Origin: Faeciplasma sp964650705 | Lineage (GTDB): Bacteria > Bacillota > Clostridia > Oscillospirales > Ruminococcaceae | Direction: 5' to 3' | Assembly (NCBI GenBank): GCA_964650705.1 | Contig: CAZYUJ010000001.1 | Coordinates: 1 to 64,000 of the forward strand | DNA: 64,000 nucleotides | In this document: piece by piece, positions 23,683-32,338 of the stretch | How positions within the stretch are numbered: the first letter of the stretch is position 1 | Layout: every line of letters begins with the position of its first letter | The notes under the pieces: generated by a model | Seen by the model: the letters and a program-made list of their open reading frames with translations, nothing else | Databases searched by the model: none | Told to the model about the DNA's origin: nothing | Made by a program: the position numbers and the translations under genes

Positions 23683-23757
23683 TTTGTTAGCTTCAATAGG
23701 ATGCTTGTGTCTGTCGATCTTTCCTCTCGAGCTTTCTCTGTGCTCAGGTTTGATATC
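23680..23757 (-). pseudogene. Duplicated 3' end of the antiporter gene
   Basis: 78 bases equal to 23855-23932 except for one base. They encode the last 25 codons of the antiporter at 23855-25150 (ESSRGKIDRHKHPIEANK). A truncated repeat left by unequal recombination or slippage; the 97 bases between the copies have no gene. Confidence 0.85.
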
Positions 23758-23854
23758 AATGCGAAGTCAATGATAGCAAAAAGGAAGCATTTCTGCCTTC
23801 GCATATGAATTTGCTTCGCAAATTCCAAAATGACATATAGCGGTCCGCAGGCGA

Positions 23855-25150
23855 TTATTTGTTAGCTTCAATAGGATGCTTGTGTCTGTCGATCTTTCCT
23901 CTCGAGCTTTCTCTGTGCTCAGGCTTGATATCGCCTGCTTTGAGAAGAGCGATCTTTGTGAGTGTCGGGCCGACGATCTCATAGATCAAGACCGCAAACA
24001 ACGTAATGTTTGAAACGATCTCGCCCTCAGCTCCAAGTCCTGCCGCCTTGATAGCCATTCCCAAAGCGACACCCGCCTGAGGCAAAAGCGTAACGCCCAA
24101 ATATTTAACGATGTTGTCCTCGCATTTAACAGCCTTTGCGCTCGAGAACGCACCCAAATATTTGCCCGCAGAGCGTGCCAGTATGTAGATCAGACCGATA
24201 ACGACAATTGCCCAATCAGCGAATACAGAAAGCTCAAGCTCAGCGCCGCTTAGTACAAAGAACAATACAAACAGCGGAGCTGTCCAGCGGTCGAGTCTGT
24301 CCATAAGCTCTTCGGAGAAGTCACAGATGTTGCAAAATACCGTTCCGAGCATCATGCACACCAAAAGTGAGGAGAATGCAACGTGAACTCCGCCTATTTC
24401 AAACTGAAGCATAGAAAGCGCAACTGTTAACAAAACGAATGCAACCGACATTGCCAAACGCTTTGAGCGTGAGTGGAAGAACCTTTCACAGAAGGTGAAC
24501 AAAAGCCCCATCAAAAATCCTAATCCAAGAGATAAAACGACCTCTAAAACAGGTTCAAGGATCACCGAGATCAGATCAACGTGTCCTGATATAAGCGCCT
24601 TTGCAACTCCGAATGAAACTGCGAACAAAACAAGTCCGACTGCGTCATCGAGAGCAACGATCGGCAAAAGGATGTCTGTCAACGGGCCCTTCGCTTTATA
24701 CTGTCTTACGACCATTAAGGTCGCCGCAGGAGCAGTTGCCGATGCGATCGCACCCAAAACGATAGCCGCAGGAAGCGGAAGCTTATCGGGCATTGCAAGA
24801 TGCACGCATATCAAAACGGCGTCAACCAAAAGCGTTGTAACAACAGCTTGGAATATTCCGATGACCGTAGCCTGCTTGCCCGTCTTTTTTAATGTGGAGA
24901 GTCTGAACTCGTTGCCGATGGAAAATGCGATAAAGCCAAGAGCTACGTCACAAATGATCGAATATGAATCAACGTCCTCCATGCTGATAAATCCAAGACC
25001 GGGTACACCTAAAGCACCCAAAAAATAAGGGCCGATGAGAATACCTGCGATCAAATACGCAGTAACAGCAGGGAGCTTCATGAGCTTTGCCACGCGGGAG
25101 AGCAAAAGTCCCGCTAAAAGTGCTATTGATAAACTGAGCAGTGCTTGCAT
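23855..25150 (-). CDS. Cation:proton antiporter, CPA2/NhaA-like Na+/H+ exchanger
   Basis: 431 residues and about 12 membrane segments. N-terminal LPAVTAYLIAGILIGPYFLG is the family signature. The unwound helix region has ATAPAATLMV and the ion-binding PIVALDDAVGLVLF with a paired Asp-Asp. The C-terminus is a short hydrophilic tail with no TrkA-N/RCK domain, so NAD-type gating as in Kef systems is absent. It moves Na+ or K+ out against protons; the presence of a Na+-type ATP synthase in the same window makes Na+ a sensible substrate. The last 78 bases are repeated downstream. Confidence 0.88.
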   Translation of the reverse strand: MQALLSLSIALLAGLLLSRVAKLMKLPAVTAYLIAGILIGPYFLGALGVPGLGFISMEDVDSYSIICDVALGFIAFSIGNEFRLSTLKKTGKQATVIGIFQAVVTTLLVDAVLICVHLAMPDKLPLPAAIVLGAIASATAPAATLMVVRQYKAKGPLTDILLPIVALDDAVGLVLFAVSFGVAKALISGHVDLISVILEPVLEVVLSLGLGFLMGLLFTFCERFFHSRSKRLAMSVAFVLLTVALSMLQFEIGGVHVAFSSLLVCMMLGTVFCNICDFSEELMDRLDRWTAPLFVLFFVLSGAELELSVFADWAIVVIGLIYILARSAGKYLGAFSSAKAVKCEDNIVKYLGVTLLPQAGVALGMAIKAAGLGAEGEIVSNITLFAVLIYEIVGPTLTKIALLKAGDIKPEHRESSRGKIDRHKHPIEANK

Positions 25151-25260
25151 TTATAATACCTTCTTATATGTTGTAGGGTTTATTCAACAGTCCCGAGTGT
25201 AGCACTTTTGATAATAAAAGTCAATACGATTTATGACTTTTTCACAAAAGATAATATTTC

Positions 25261-26850
25261 TTATTCCTCTAAATGTGTTACCTCGAGACGGTTGAATGTG
25301 CCGCTTCCGACAAGCTTGATATAGCTGATATCTTTATCAAGAGCGATAGAGTCGGTTACGCTAACGGTAACAAAGCTGCCGTCCTGTTTATAAAGGTTAA
25401 CGGTATAAGTATCAGCAGGGTTATGCCTGTTGCTGATTTTTAAAACAAGCTTAGAAGCATCTGTGCTTTTGTATTCTTCCAAATAGCTTCTTAAAGTGCC
25501 AAGGTTTATATAAAGATCTTCATATTCTATCGGTCTTGCTGTAGTAAATTCAATATATGCTGTTTGTTCGGCTGCGTTAAAGATAGGGTATAAGTTGATA
25601 GCATCAACGCTTGTCAGATCTACTGCTTTTTCACACTCAGGCATAAAATCTTCTTCGTGCTGTTTAAGCCAAGGATAGAAGTTGTCCATAACGTCATCAC
25701 CATATGATTTTTTCAAAACTTCTATCTGTTTATCTGTCTCTGCAGGATCGCTATTCATATCAGCTTTGCTGAAGGGATAGGTCTCCTCATACTTGTTCAC
25801 CCATTTTGTATAGCTGCCGTAAACATCGTCTAAATACTTCATAAACGCAAAGCCAATTGCATAGCTGCCGTTTGAAGCGTATTCAAATGTGTTGTCAAAC
25901 CAATATTCGATAGGCTGCTCATAAAGCTTTGAGAAATCATATATGCTTAAGTTAAAGTGAAGATATTCCGGTTCGTCTATATATAAAATAAGCTCGGGAT
26001 AGCTCTCCTCGATCTCCTTGAGCACAAGGTGAGAGGTGTATTCCGTATATCCTTCGTTTAGTAATGTGCTATAGCTCCAGCCTGCTTGTCTGAACATCAA
26101 AACGTGTCCAAGCTCGTGAATAACGGTATAGCCGCTTACGATATCGCCGGGAGAAACACAAGCGTGGTCGGAAGCAGAAGCATAAGCAGCACCGAATTCG
26201 CTGGTCTTAAGCCCTGCATACCAATCATAATCTATGTAAAGGTTGTCTCTTGTTACGGTTACGTGAGATTTTCCGTCGGGATAAAAGTCACATGCATAGC
26301 CATTGCCTTCAAACTTGTGGCCGGTTACCGATTCCATCAATTCGGTAAACACCTCGGTCACACGATAGATGTGTTCAGGAACGTAAACGTTCTTATCGAT
26401 ATTATAAGTTATTTCTCCAACGGTTATTGTTGTGTCTTTGCTTGTAATAACGTCATTATCGGCGAATTCATAAGGGTCTTCCTTGTGTCCGCTGCATTTA
26501 TCGTTACAAACATCCTCATCGCACTTTGTATCCATGCAAAGCTTGCATACGTCACAAACGTTTAGACACTTATGATGTCCCTGACACTTGTTTTTGCAAG
26601 CATCTTCCTCACAGGCACCGTTAAGGCAAAGCTTGCATTCATCGCACTTGTTTTCGCATTCGTGAGGTTCTTCGGTCGTAGTAGCCACTGCTTCTGTTGC
26701 GGTAACCGTTGTAACTTCTTCCGTTAAAACCTCTTCCGTTATATCTTGTGAAGTAACATCAGGCAATTCGTCGGGCGTTTGGATCGGTGCTTTCCCACAT
26801 GATACAAAAAGTATCATAGATGCTGACACCAAACAAAGTAGCTTTTTCAT
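25261..26850 (-). CDS. Cys-repeat lipoprotein with zinc-metallopeptidase domain
   Basis: 529 residues. Lipobox VSCG, a Thr/Glu-rich linker, then a Cys-rich segment (about residues 60-135) with four repeats of the kind C..KC..C.LC....C..D.C..KC.GH. The catalytic domain has VIHELGHVLMF (HExxH, near residue 245) and LLNEGYTEY, where the Glu about 20 residues later completes a gluzincin site. A C-terminal beta domain follows (residues about 410-529). A surface zinc peptidase is predicted, with the Cys region possibly holding metal ions. No partner gene. Confidence 0.82.
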   Translation of the reverse strand: MKKLLCLVSASMILFVSCGKAPIQTPDELPDVTSQDITEEVLTEEVTTVTATEAVATTTEEPHECENKCDECKLCLNGACEEDACKNKCQGHHKCLNVCDVCKLCMDTKCDEDVCNDKCSGHKEDPYEFADNDVITSKDTTITVGEITYNIDKNVYVPEHIYRVTEVFTELMESVTGHKFEGNGYACDFYPDGKSHVTVTRDNLYIDYDWYAGLKTSEFGAAYASASDHACVSPGDIVSGYTVIHELGHVLMFRQAGWSYSTLLNEGYTEYTSHLVLKEIEESYPELILYIDEPEYLHFNLSIYDFSKLYEQPIEYWFDNTFEYASNGSYAIGFAFMKYLDDVYGSYTKWVNKYEETYPFSKADMNSDPAETDKQIEVLKKSYGDDVMDNFYPWLKQHEEDFMPECEKAVDLTSVDAINLYPIFNAAEQTAYIEFTTARPIEYEDLYINLGTLRSYLEEYKSTDASKLVLKISNRHNPADTYTVNLYKQDGSFVTVSVTDSIALDKDISYIKLVGSGTFNRLEVTHLEE

Positions 26851-26863
26851 AACAGTGTCTCCT

Positions 26864-27784
26864 TTATAATATTAAGCATATCAGCGGAACTGTGATTATG
26901 CTCGTTATCGTTCCCAAAAGCACCATGTTTGCCGCATTCTCGGATCCCTTGCCCAATATCTCCGCATAGTTTTGCACCATGCTCGCCACAGGGCACGCAC
27001 ACAAGATCACGATAGTTTGCTTGAGCGTATAGTCGATCGGGATAAAGTATAAAAGCGCAAACGCCAAAAGGGGATAGACAAGCTGATTCAAAACAACCGC
27101 AAAATATTGAAGCTTGTGAGCAAAAATCGCCTTGAGTTTAACTGTTGCCAATCTCATACCCATTATTATCATACACAAAGGTGTTGACATTCTTCCCAAA
27201 AGTGTCAGCATCGTGTCTATCTGCTCAGGGAGCTGAACCGAGAACACATAAAGCGGCAAAGCGATGGCAAGCCCGATCGTAGCCGGGTTTATGAGCATTT
27301 TCTTCGGGCGGATATAGCTTTTATCGAGTGAGAGGATATACATTCCCACCGACCAGCCGACCAGGTTCATCGAAATGCTGAAAACGCTTGAATATGCCAG
27401 CGCTTCGGGATGATCGGGCAACAGCGCTTCCAAAAGGGGAACGCCCAAAAATCCACAGTTCGACATTACCGCCGCCAAGTTGACAACTCGCCAGATAACG
27501 TCCTGTCTCTTTTTCTTGAACAAAACGAAATATAAAAGCAAAAGCCCGAGCTGTAATGAAAGGGATATCAAAAAACCGATACCGAGGTTTTTTGCGGATT
27601 CCAAGCTGAATTGCGCCTGTCTGAACGAATATATCGTCAAGCATGGCTGACAGACATATACCAAAAGCTTTGAAAAAGCAGGTATCTGCGACGGAGAAAC
27701 CGCCTTCGCCCTGACCAAGCACCAGCCGGGAACAGCATATACAAGCATAACGGCAACCGCCGAAAGCGTTACAAAAAAGCTCAT
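26864..27784 (-). CDS. AEC-family transporter
   Basis: 306 residues, about 10 membrane segments, permease of the auxin efflux carrier/malonate type. Marks: PAFSKLLVYVCQPCLTIYSF early, SNCGFLGVPLLEAL in the first half and CPVASMVQNYAEILG in the second half, the pair of crossing regions of the fold. Transports organic or amino acids; substrate unknown. The stop lies 13 bases before the start of the metallopeptidase gene (same strand), so they may be one operon. Divergent from GH30. Confidence 0.87.
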   Translation of the reverse strand: MSFFVTLSAVAVMLVYAVPGWCLVRAKAVSPSQIPAFSKLLVYVCQPCLTIYSFRQAQFSLESAKNLGIGFLISLSLQLGLLLLYFVLFKKKRQDVIWRVVNLAAVMSNCGFLGVPLLEALLPDHPEALAYSSVFSISMNLVGWSVGMYILSLDKSYIRPKKMLINPATIGLAIALPLYVFSVQLPEQIDTMLTLLGRMSTPLCMIIMGMRLATVKLKAIFAHKLQYFAVVLNQLVYPLLAFALLYFIPIDYTLKQTIVILCACPVASMVQNYAEILGKGSENAANMVLLGTITSIITVPLICLIL

Positions 27785-27818
27785 CGAAAAATCTTCCTTA
27801 AAAATATTTATACGATAT

Positions 27819-27846
27819 ATTATACTCGGTTTTTCGCTTTGTTCAA
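27819..27846 (-). promoter_or_regulatory. Promoter of the AEC transporter gene
   Basis: TTGAAC (27841-27846), 16-base spacer, TATAAT (27819-27824). Confidence 0.7.
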
Positions 27847-27903
27847 TAGCTTTTTTGAGAACAAAATATTAGTATATATCAATCTATTTCTTATATATCG
27901 CCA

Positions 27904-27932
27904 TTGATTTCGGCGCCGTTATCGGTTATTAT
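27904..27932 (+). promoter_or_regulatory. Candidate promoter of the GH30 gene
   Basis: TTGATT (27904-27909), 17-base spacer, TATTAT (27927-27932). An overlapping TATAAT at 27932-27937 would need a 22-base spacer. Confidence 0.5.
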
Positions 27933-27983
27933 ATAATCATAGATCTGTTTTTGAAGATTTTTTCAAAACGAAAGGAGATTTTT

Positions 27984-29594
27984 ATGAGAAGATTTGTATC
28001 AATGCTTTTGGCTTTGACGGTTGCGCTTAGCTTGAGTGTGACTGTTTTTGCCGACAGCGACGTAACGGTAACCGTTGATATGAACACTACATATCAAACT
28101 ATCGACGGCTTCGGAGCTTCCTATACCTGGTATTCCGATCGGCTCTATACCAACGTCAATGCCGAAGAGGGCTATGACTGGATATTCAACGAGGCTGAGT
28201 TTAACATTTTGCGCTTCCGCGATCTGTATAACGTGGGTGACACGACCGCCGAAGACGGCGAATACAAAACAGCTTTGAACGGCTATCCTGCGTATAAGAG
28301 AATGTATGACGAAGCTATTGAACGAGGAATCGATCCCATCGTTTTGGTTACAAGTTGGGGACAGTATGACCGAAATCTCGACTGGGTCGCCTTCAACGAG
28401 CTTTCCGAAAAGGGATATTCTTATTATACTCTTGCAAAGGATGAAAACGGCGAGTATATGTATGACGCACTCGCTCAGCACTGTGTGGAGGCTGTACAGC
28501 TCTTCTTCGATGCGGGACTTCCCGTTCACTATTTCTCCATCTCTAACGAGACCGAGCTTCAGGAGCGCCATATCGACGAGCAGGGAAAAGCCCGTGACGA
28601 AGCAGGCTTCTTCTTCGGCCCCGATGAGACGGACGACTACTGTGCATATTGGAAAGCTCATATAGCTGTTTATGAAGCGTTCCAGGAAGCCTTCGGAGAA
28701 TGGGCTCCCGAAATTTTGGGCGCAGAATGCATGGCAGGCTATGAAGACCTCATCCATTCTTATATCGACCCTATCGTTGAGAATTGCCCCGAAAGCCTTT
28801 CTATAATCGGACATCACCTCTATGGCACCGATAGGTCAGAGGCTAATTTCGCAAAGGTCGGCAATCTTTCCGAGGATTACACTCTTTGGCAGACAGAGTG
28901 GTATTATAACGATTATTTTGATCATGCAAAAGTCATGATCGATGAGTTCGTGAACGAAAACATTTCCGCTTATCTTTATTGGAACGGTGTTTGGATCGCT
29001 GATACGGGCAACTGCTTGATCGAGATCGGCGGTTCAAATGCAGATGCATATATTCAAAGGATCGGCAACCACTATATAATGACTCATTTCTCGAAATATA
29101 TCAAACAGGGTTATCAGCGCGTTGATCTTCAGTATGAAGGCAACGTTAAGCTCGTCGGCTTCAAGTCTCCTGATTCCTCGAAGCTCGTTATTGTTGCCCT
29201 CAACGAAATGGAAAGCGAAGAGGGAGTAGATCTTACTATTGATCTCGGCGGAAAGCTGATCCTTGATTCTCAAGTGATCCAGTCGTTTGAGGCAGAAAGC
29301 CGCTTCAGACATGAATACCTTGTGGATATGGGCGCCTATGATGACGGGTTCTTCCTCCCTGAGGGAAGCTTGACTACCTTCGTTATAGATCTCGAGGCTG
29401 ATCCTAACTATGTTGCTCCCGTTGTGAACGAAGAGGTCAATCCCTTCATTAAGCAGCCGTCAGCTACCGATGGGCTCCCCGCTTGGGTAGCTATCGCTGT
29501 CGGCATAGCCATAGGTGTTATAGTTGCAGCGGTCATCGCAATAGTCGCTGTAAGCTCCTTGAAAAAGAAGAGATCTGCTGTTTCTGCCGAATAA
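27984..29594 (+). CDS. GH30 xylanase-type hydrolase, membrane-anchored
   Basis: 536 residues. Signal peptide (MRRFVSMLLALTVALSLSV, cleaved near VFA), then TIDGFGASYTWYSDRL, the family's start of the TIM barrel. The acid/base Glu lies in SISNETEL (about residue 190) and the nucleophile Glu in LWQTEWYY (about 304). After the catalytic and side beta domains the protein has LPAWVAIAVGIAIGVIVAAV and a KKKR stop, so it stays on the membrane, active site outside. Likely an endo-xylanase/glucuronoxylanase that feeds the GH43/GH3 enzymes. AAAGGAG supports the ATG at 27984. Confidence 0.88.
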   Translation: MRRFVSMLLALTVALSLSVTVFADSDVTVTVDMNTTYQTIDGFGASYTWYSDRLYTNVNAEEGYDWIFNEAEFNILRFRDLYNVGDTTAEDGEYKTALNGYPAYKRMYDEAIERGIDPIVLVTSWGQYDRNLDWVAFNELSEKGYSYYTLAKDENGEYMYDALAQHCVEAVQLFFDAGLPVHYFSISNETELQERHIDEQGKARDEAGFFFGPDETDDYCAYWKAHIAVYEAFQEAFGEWAPEILGAECMAGYEDLIHSYIDPIVENCPESLSIIGHHLYGTDRSEANFAKVGNLSEDYTLWQTEWYYNDYFDHAKVMIDEFVNENISAYLYWNGVWIADTGNCLIEIGGSNADAYIQRIGNHYIMTHFSKYIKQGYQRVDLQYEGNVKLVGFKSPDSSKLVIVALNEMESEEGVDLTIDLGGKLILDSQVIQSFEAESRFRHEYLVDMGAYDDGFFLPEGSLTTFVIDLEADPNYVAPVVNEEVNPFIKQPSATDGLPAWVAIAVGIAIGVIVAAVIAIVAVSSLKKKRSAVSAE

Positions 29595-29830
29595 CCACGG
29601 CACGCGCGGCACTCGTCGCCGCCCGCTTCGCGTGCGCCGACCACGCCGCACACGCCTCACCTTATGAAACCGCACTGTTGCGGGGAGGATCGCTCCGAAA
29701 AAGCGAAATAATAAAACGGGCTCCATGCCCGTTTTTTGTTTGCCGCTCGCGCCGCACGATGCTCCTCGCTCGCGCCCTCGGGCGCGGCTCGGCTCCATCG
29801 CCCGACCGCTCGCCCATAACCAAAAAATTC
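29595..29830. repeat. GC-rich intergenic island
   Basis: About 230 bases rich in CGCTCGC, GCGCGGC and CTCGGGCGCGGCTCGG, with a terminator inside (see next entry). No credible gene; ORFs across it are composition artefacts. Style matches the islands at 50000 and 54859. Confidence 0.6.
29713..29739 (+). terminator. Terminator after GH30
   Basis: AAACGGGC-TCCAT-GCCCGTTTTTT. Confidence 0.9.
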
Positions 29831-29935
29831 ATTCAAAATTCCCCGAGTTTTATATCATCTGCTCATTGTAATTACCTCCGATCTGTGTTACAATAAACGA
29901 TAATAGATGAAACTTCTCCAAAAAGGGTGATACTG

Positions 29936-30922
29936 ATGAAAACAAGAATAGGCATATACGGCTATGGGAATTTGGGCAGAGGAATAGAAAACGCCATCAA
30001 GCAAAACGACGACTTAGAGCTCGTTGCTGTTTTCACTCGCCGTGACCCCGGTTCCTTAAAGATAGGAACCCATGGCGTCAAGGTCTGCCACGCCAGCGAA
30101 GCCGAAAAATATACCGACTTGATCGACGTTATGATCCTTTGCGGAGGAAGTGCTACCGACCTTCCCGTTCAAACTCCCGAGCTTGCAAAGATGTTTAACG
30201 TTGTTGACAGCTTTGACACTCACGCAAAGATCCCCGAGCATTTTAAAAACGTCGATGCAGCAGCTAAAGAGGGGCAAAAGACCGCAATGATCTCTGTCGG
30301 ATGGGATCCCGGAATGTTCTCCGTTAACCGCCTTTATGCAAGCGCTATTCTGCCCGACGGCAAGGATTATACCTTCTGGGGAAAGGGCGTAAGCCAAGGC
30401 CACTCGGATGCTATCCGCCGTATCGAAGGCGTTATAGATGCAAGACAGTATACCGTCCCGATCGAAAAGGCTCTTGATGCTGTTCGCTCAGGATCCTGCC
30501 CCGAGCTTACTACTCGTGAAAAGCACCTAAGAGAGTGTTATGTTGTCGCAGCCGAAGGAGCTGACACAGAAAGGATCGAGCGAGAGATCAAACAAATGCC
30601 CAACTATTTTGCTGATTATGACACAACCGTTCACTTTATTTCGCTTGAGGAGCTTAAGCGTGATCATTCAAATCTCCCTCACGGCGGATTCGTTATAAGA
30701 ACGGGCAGAACCGGCAAAGAGCTTGAAAATAATCACATTATCGAATATAGCTTGAAGCTCGATTCCAACCCCGAGTTCACAGCTTCCGTCATCGTGGCAT
30801 ATGCAAGAGCAGTGAAGAAAATGTACGATATGGGTCAGTTCGGATGCAAAACCGTCTTTGATGTCCCGCCTGCATATCTTTCACCAAAGTCATACGATGA
30901 ATTGATCAAAACAATGCTGTAA
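29936..30922 (+). CDS. ddh: meso-diaminopimelate D-dehydrogenase
   Basis: One-step amination of tetrahydrodipicolinate to meso-DAP with NADPH, a shortcut in lysine and peptidoglycan synthesis. 328 residues. N-terminal Rossmann motif GIYGYGNLGRGI, then the substrate region SVGWDPGMFSVNRLY, WGKGVSQGHSDAIRRI and PHGGFVIRTG. AAAGGGTG precedes the ATG at 29936. Presence of Ddh suggests a meso-DAP-type cell wall. Monocistronic with a clear terminator. Confidence 0.95.
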   Translation: MKTRIGIYGYGNLGRGIENAIKQNDDLELVAVFTRRDPGSLKIGTHGVKVCHASEAEKYTDLIDVMILCGGSATDLPVQTPELAKMFNVVDSFDTHAKIPEHFKNVDAAAKEGQKTAMISVGWDPGMFSVNRLYASAILPDGKDYTFWGKGVSQGHSDAIRRIEGVIDARQYTVPIEKALDAVRSGSCPELTTREKHLRECYVVAAEGADTERIEREIKQMPNYFADYDTTVHFISLEELKRDHSNLPHGGFVIRTGRTGKELENNHIIEYSLKLDSNPEFTASVIVAYARAVKKMYDMGQFGCKTVFDVPPAYLSPKSYDELIKTML

Positions 30923-30925
30923 AAA

Positions 30926-30958
30926 TAGAAGCCGCCCATATGGGTGGCTTTTTGTTTT
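30926..30958 (+). terminator. Terminator of ddh
   Basis: AAGCCGCCCA / TGGGTGGCTT followed by TTTGTTTTTG. Confidence 0.85.
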
Positions 30959-31075
30959 TGTGATCTATCAGCACAGCGTCCGCTCGCACATGATCGCCTC
31001 AAATATTCTTTTTCTATCTATCTTTTCATAAAAGAATGTGTTATAATAAGAAAAACTAAACTTTCGGAGGTCACA

Positions 31076-31633
31076 ATGCTTATAGATATCACACTTAAGA
31101 TCACTCCTCAAATGCTGAGATCTTCGCAAGCGGAACAAAATAAAGCCCTCTTCGGCCATATGGGCACCCATTTTGACGTTATGAACAAAGAGTTTCCGCT
31201 TGAATATACTCTCAGACAGGGGATCGTGTTTGATGTTTCTTCGGTCAAGGACAGAGACATATGCCAAAGCGATATAGATCTTTGTGAGGTCGAAAAGGAT
31301 ATGTTCGTTGCATTTTATTCGGGATACATCGAAGAGGTCGGATATGAGGACAAGCGCTATTTCAAAGAGCATCCGCAGCTTTCCGATGAGCTGATAGATG
31401 CGTTGCTGGAAAAAGGAGTTTCAATAATCGGACTCGATTTCGGCGGAGTAAGACGCACACCTCAGCATATCCCCAAGGATCAATACTGTGCTGAAAGAGG
31501 AACCTTTGTTATCGAGAATCTGTGCAATCTGAAGGATATCATAGACAGCGGAAGAAGGTTCATCGCCCATACGTATCCTATGAGCGTTGAGGGTGCGAGC
31601 GGTCTGCCCTGCAGAGTTATAGCACAAGTTTGA
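31076..31633 (+). CDS. Cyclase-family metal-dependent hydrolase
   Basis: 185 residues, kynurenine formamidase-like fold. The metal motif GHMGTHFDVM near the N-terminus corresponds to the family H-x-G-T-H-x-D. The end shows ASGLPCRVIAQV. The family includes kynurenine formamidases and isatin hydrolases; the present substrate is not known, and no tryptophan-degradation neighbours occur. CGGAGG lies 7 bases before the ATG at 31076, and TATAAT at 31042-31047 suggests its own promoter. Confidence 0.8.
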   Translation: MLIDITLKITPQMLRSSQAEQNKALFGHMGTHFDVMNKEFPLEYTLRQGIVFDVSSVKDRDICQSDIDLCEVEKDMFVAFYSGYIEEVGYEDKRYFKEHPQLSDELIDALLEKGVSIIGLDFGGVRRTPQHIPKDQYCAERGTFVIENLCNLKDIIDSGRRFIAHTYPMSVEGASGLPCRVIAQV

Positions 31634-31805
31634 TCGGCTTCCTTTTGCGTACCCGTGCGCTTAGATACTTATATCGGAATATTGTCAATATTCGCTTTTT
31701 ATTCAGAAGAACACCGTGACCCTGACGGCATTTTCGGCACTCGGCGTAAACGGGTAAGCAGGGGATAAGCGTGGTTTATTCACAGCGGATTTTCTTCCTA
31801 AAGCC

Positions 31806-31834
31806 TTGACGGAAAAGGAAAAGTGTAATATAAT
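31806..31834 (+). promoter_or_regulatory. Promoter of the ATP synthase operon
   Basis: TTGACG (31806-31811), 17-base spacer, TATAAT (31829-31834), about 85 bases before the first gene. 31634-31805 holds nothing else I can support. Confidence 0.8.
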
Positions 31835-31918
31835 GTTTTTTGTATAATGAATGTGGATATAAGGGAACCGGCGGACAGAAGAGTGATGTTGGTTCCATTG
31901 TGCATTTTGGAGAAGAAT

Positions 31919-32305
31919 ATGAGAAAAATTGACGCTACCGTAATAAAAGAAACAAAATATATTTCACTTTGTGTGCTCGTGCTCAGCGTTCTTATGCAGT
32001 CTGTTTTCCTCGTGATCGGGAAATGGGATTACACCGTCCTTTTGGGCAATGTTCTGAGCGGTTCAGCCGCTGTCCTTAATTTCTTTTTGATGGGAATCAC
32101 GATTCAAAACGCCTTGGAGAAGGATGAAAAGGGCGCCAAGGACTCGATGAAGCTGTCCCAAACGTACAGATTTCTGTTTCTTACCATCGTGATCATTATT
32201 GGAGCAGTTCTTTCTTGCTTTAATATATGGGCGGTTATTATTCCGATGTTATTCCCGCGAATAGCCATTGCATTCAGACCTCTTTTTGATAAAAAGGGAT
32301 CTTGA
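31919..32305 (+). CDS. AtpI-like membrane protein of the ATP synthase operon
   Basis: 128 residues, four predicted membrane segments (for example YISLCVLVLSVLMQSVFLVI and FLFLTIVIIIGAVLSCF). It holds the place of the subunit I protein, a chaperone that helps c-ring assembly and, in some species, Mg2+ or Ca2+ handling. It is not conserved in sequence, so position in the operon and topology are the main evidence. GGAGAAGAAT lies before the ATG at 31919. It is the first gene after the operon promoter. Confidence 0.7.
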   Translation: MRKIDATVIKETKYISLCVLVLSVLMQSVFLVIGKWDYTVLLGNVLSGSAAVLNFFLMGITIQNALEKDEKGAKDSMKLSQTYRFLFLTIVIIIGAVLSCFNIWAVIIPMLFPRIAIAFRPLFDKKGS

Positions 32306-32338
32306 TCTGACAGATATGTTTTGGAGGTGATTGTACTT

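Noticed and set aside
27999..28817. Long antisense ORF (272 codons) inside the GH30 gene
   Set aside because: It is the mirror of a strongly supported coding gene, has no ribosome site and no protein-like motifs. The same holds for antisense ORFs in ackA (52337-52972), GH3 (57351-58085) and VanY (1984-2565).
29460..29896. ORFs rich in Arg/Ala across the GC island
   Set aside because: Composition effect only, no start site and no conservation signals.
29831..29935. A lysine riboswitch in front of ddh
   Set aside because: The leader is under 110 bases and shows no multi-stem structure or known conserved words.
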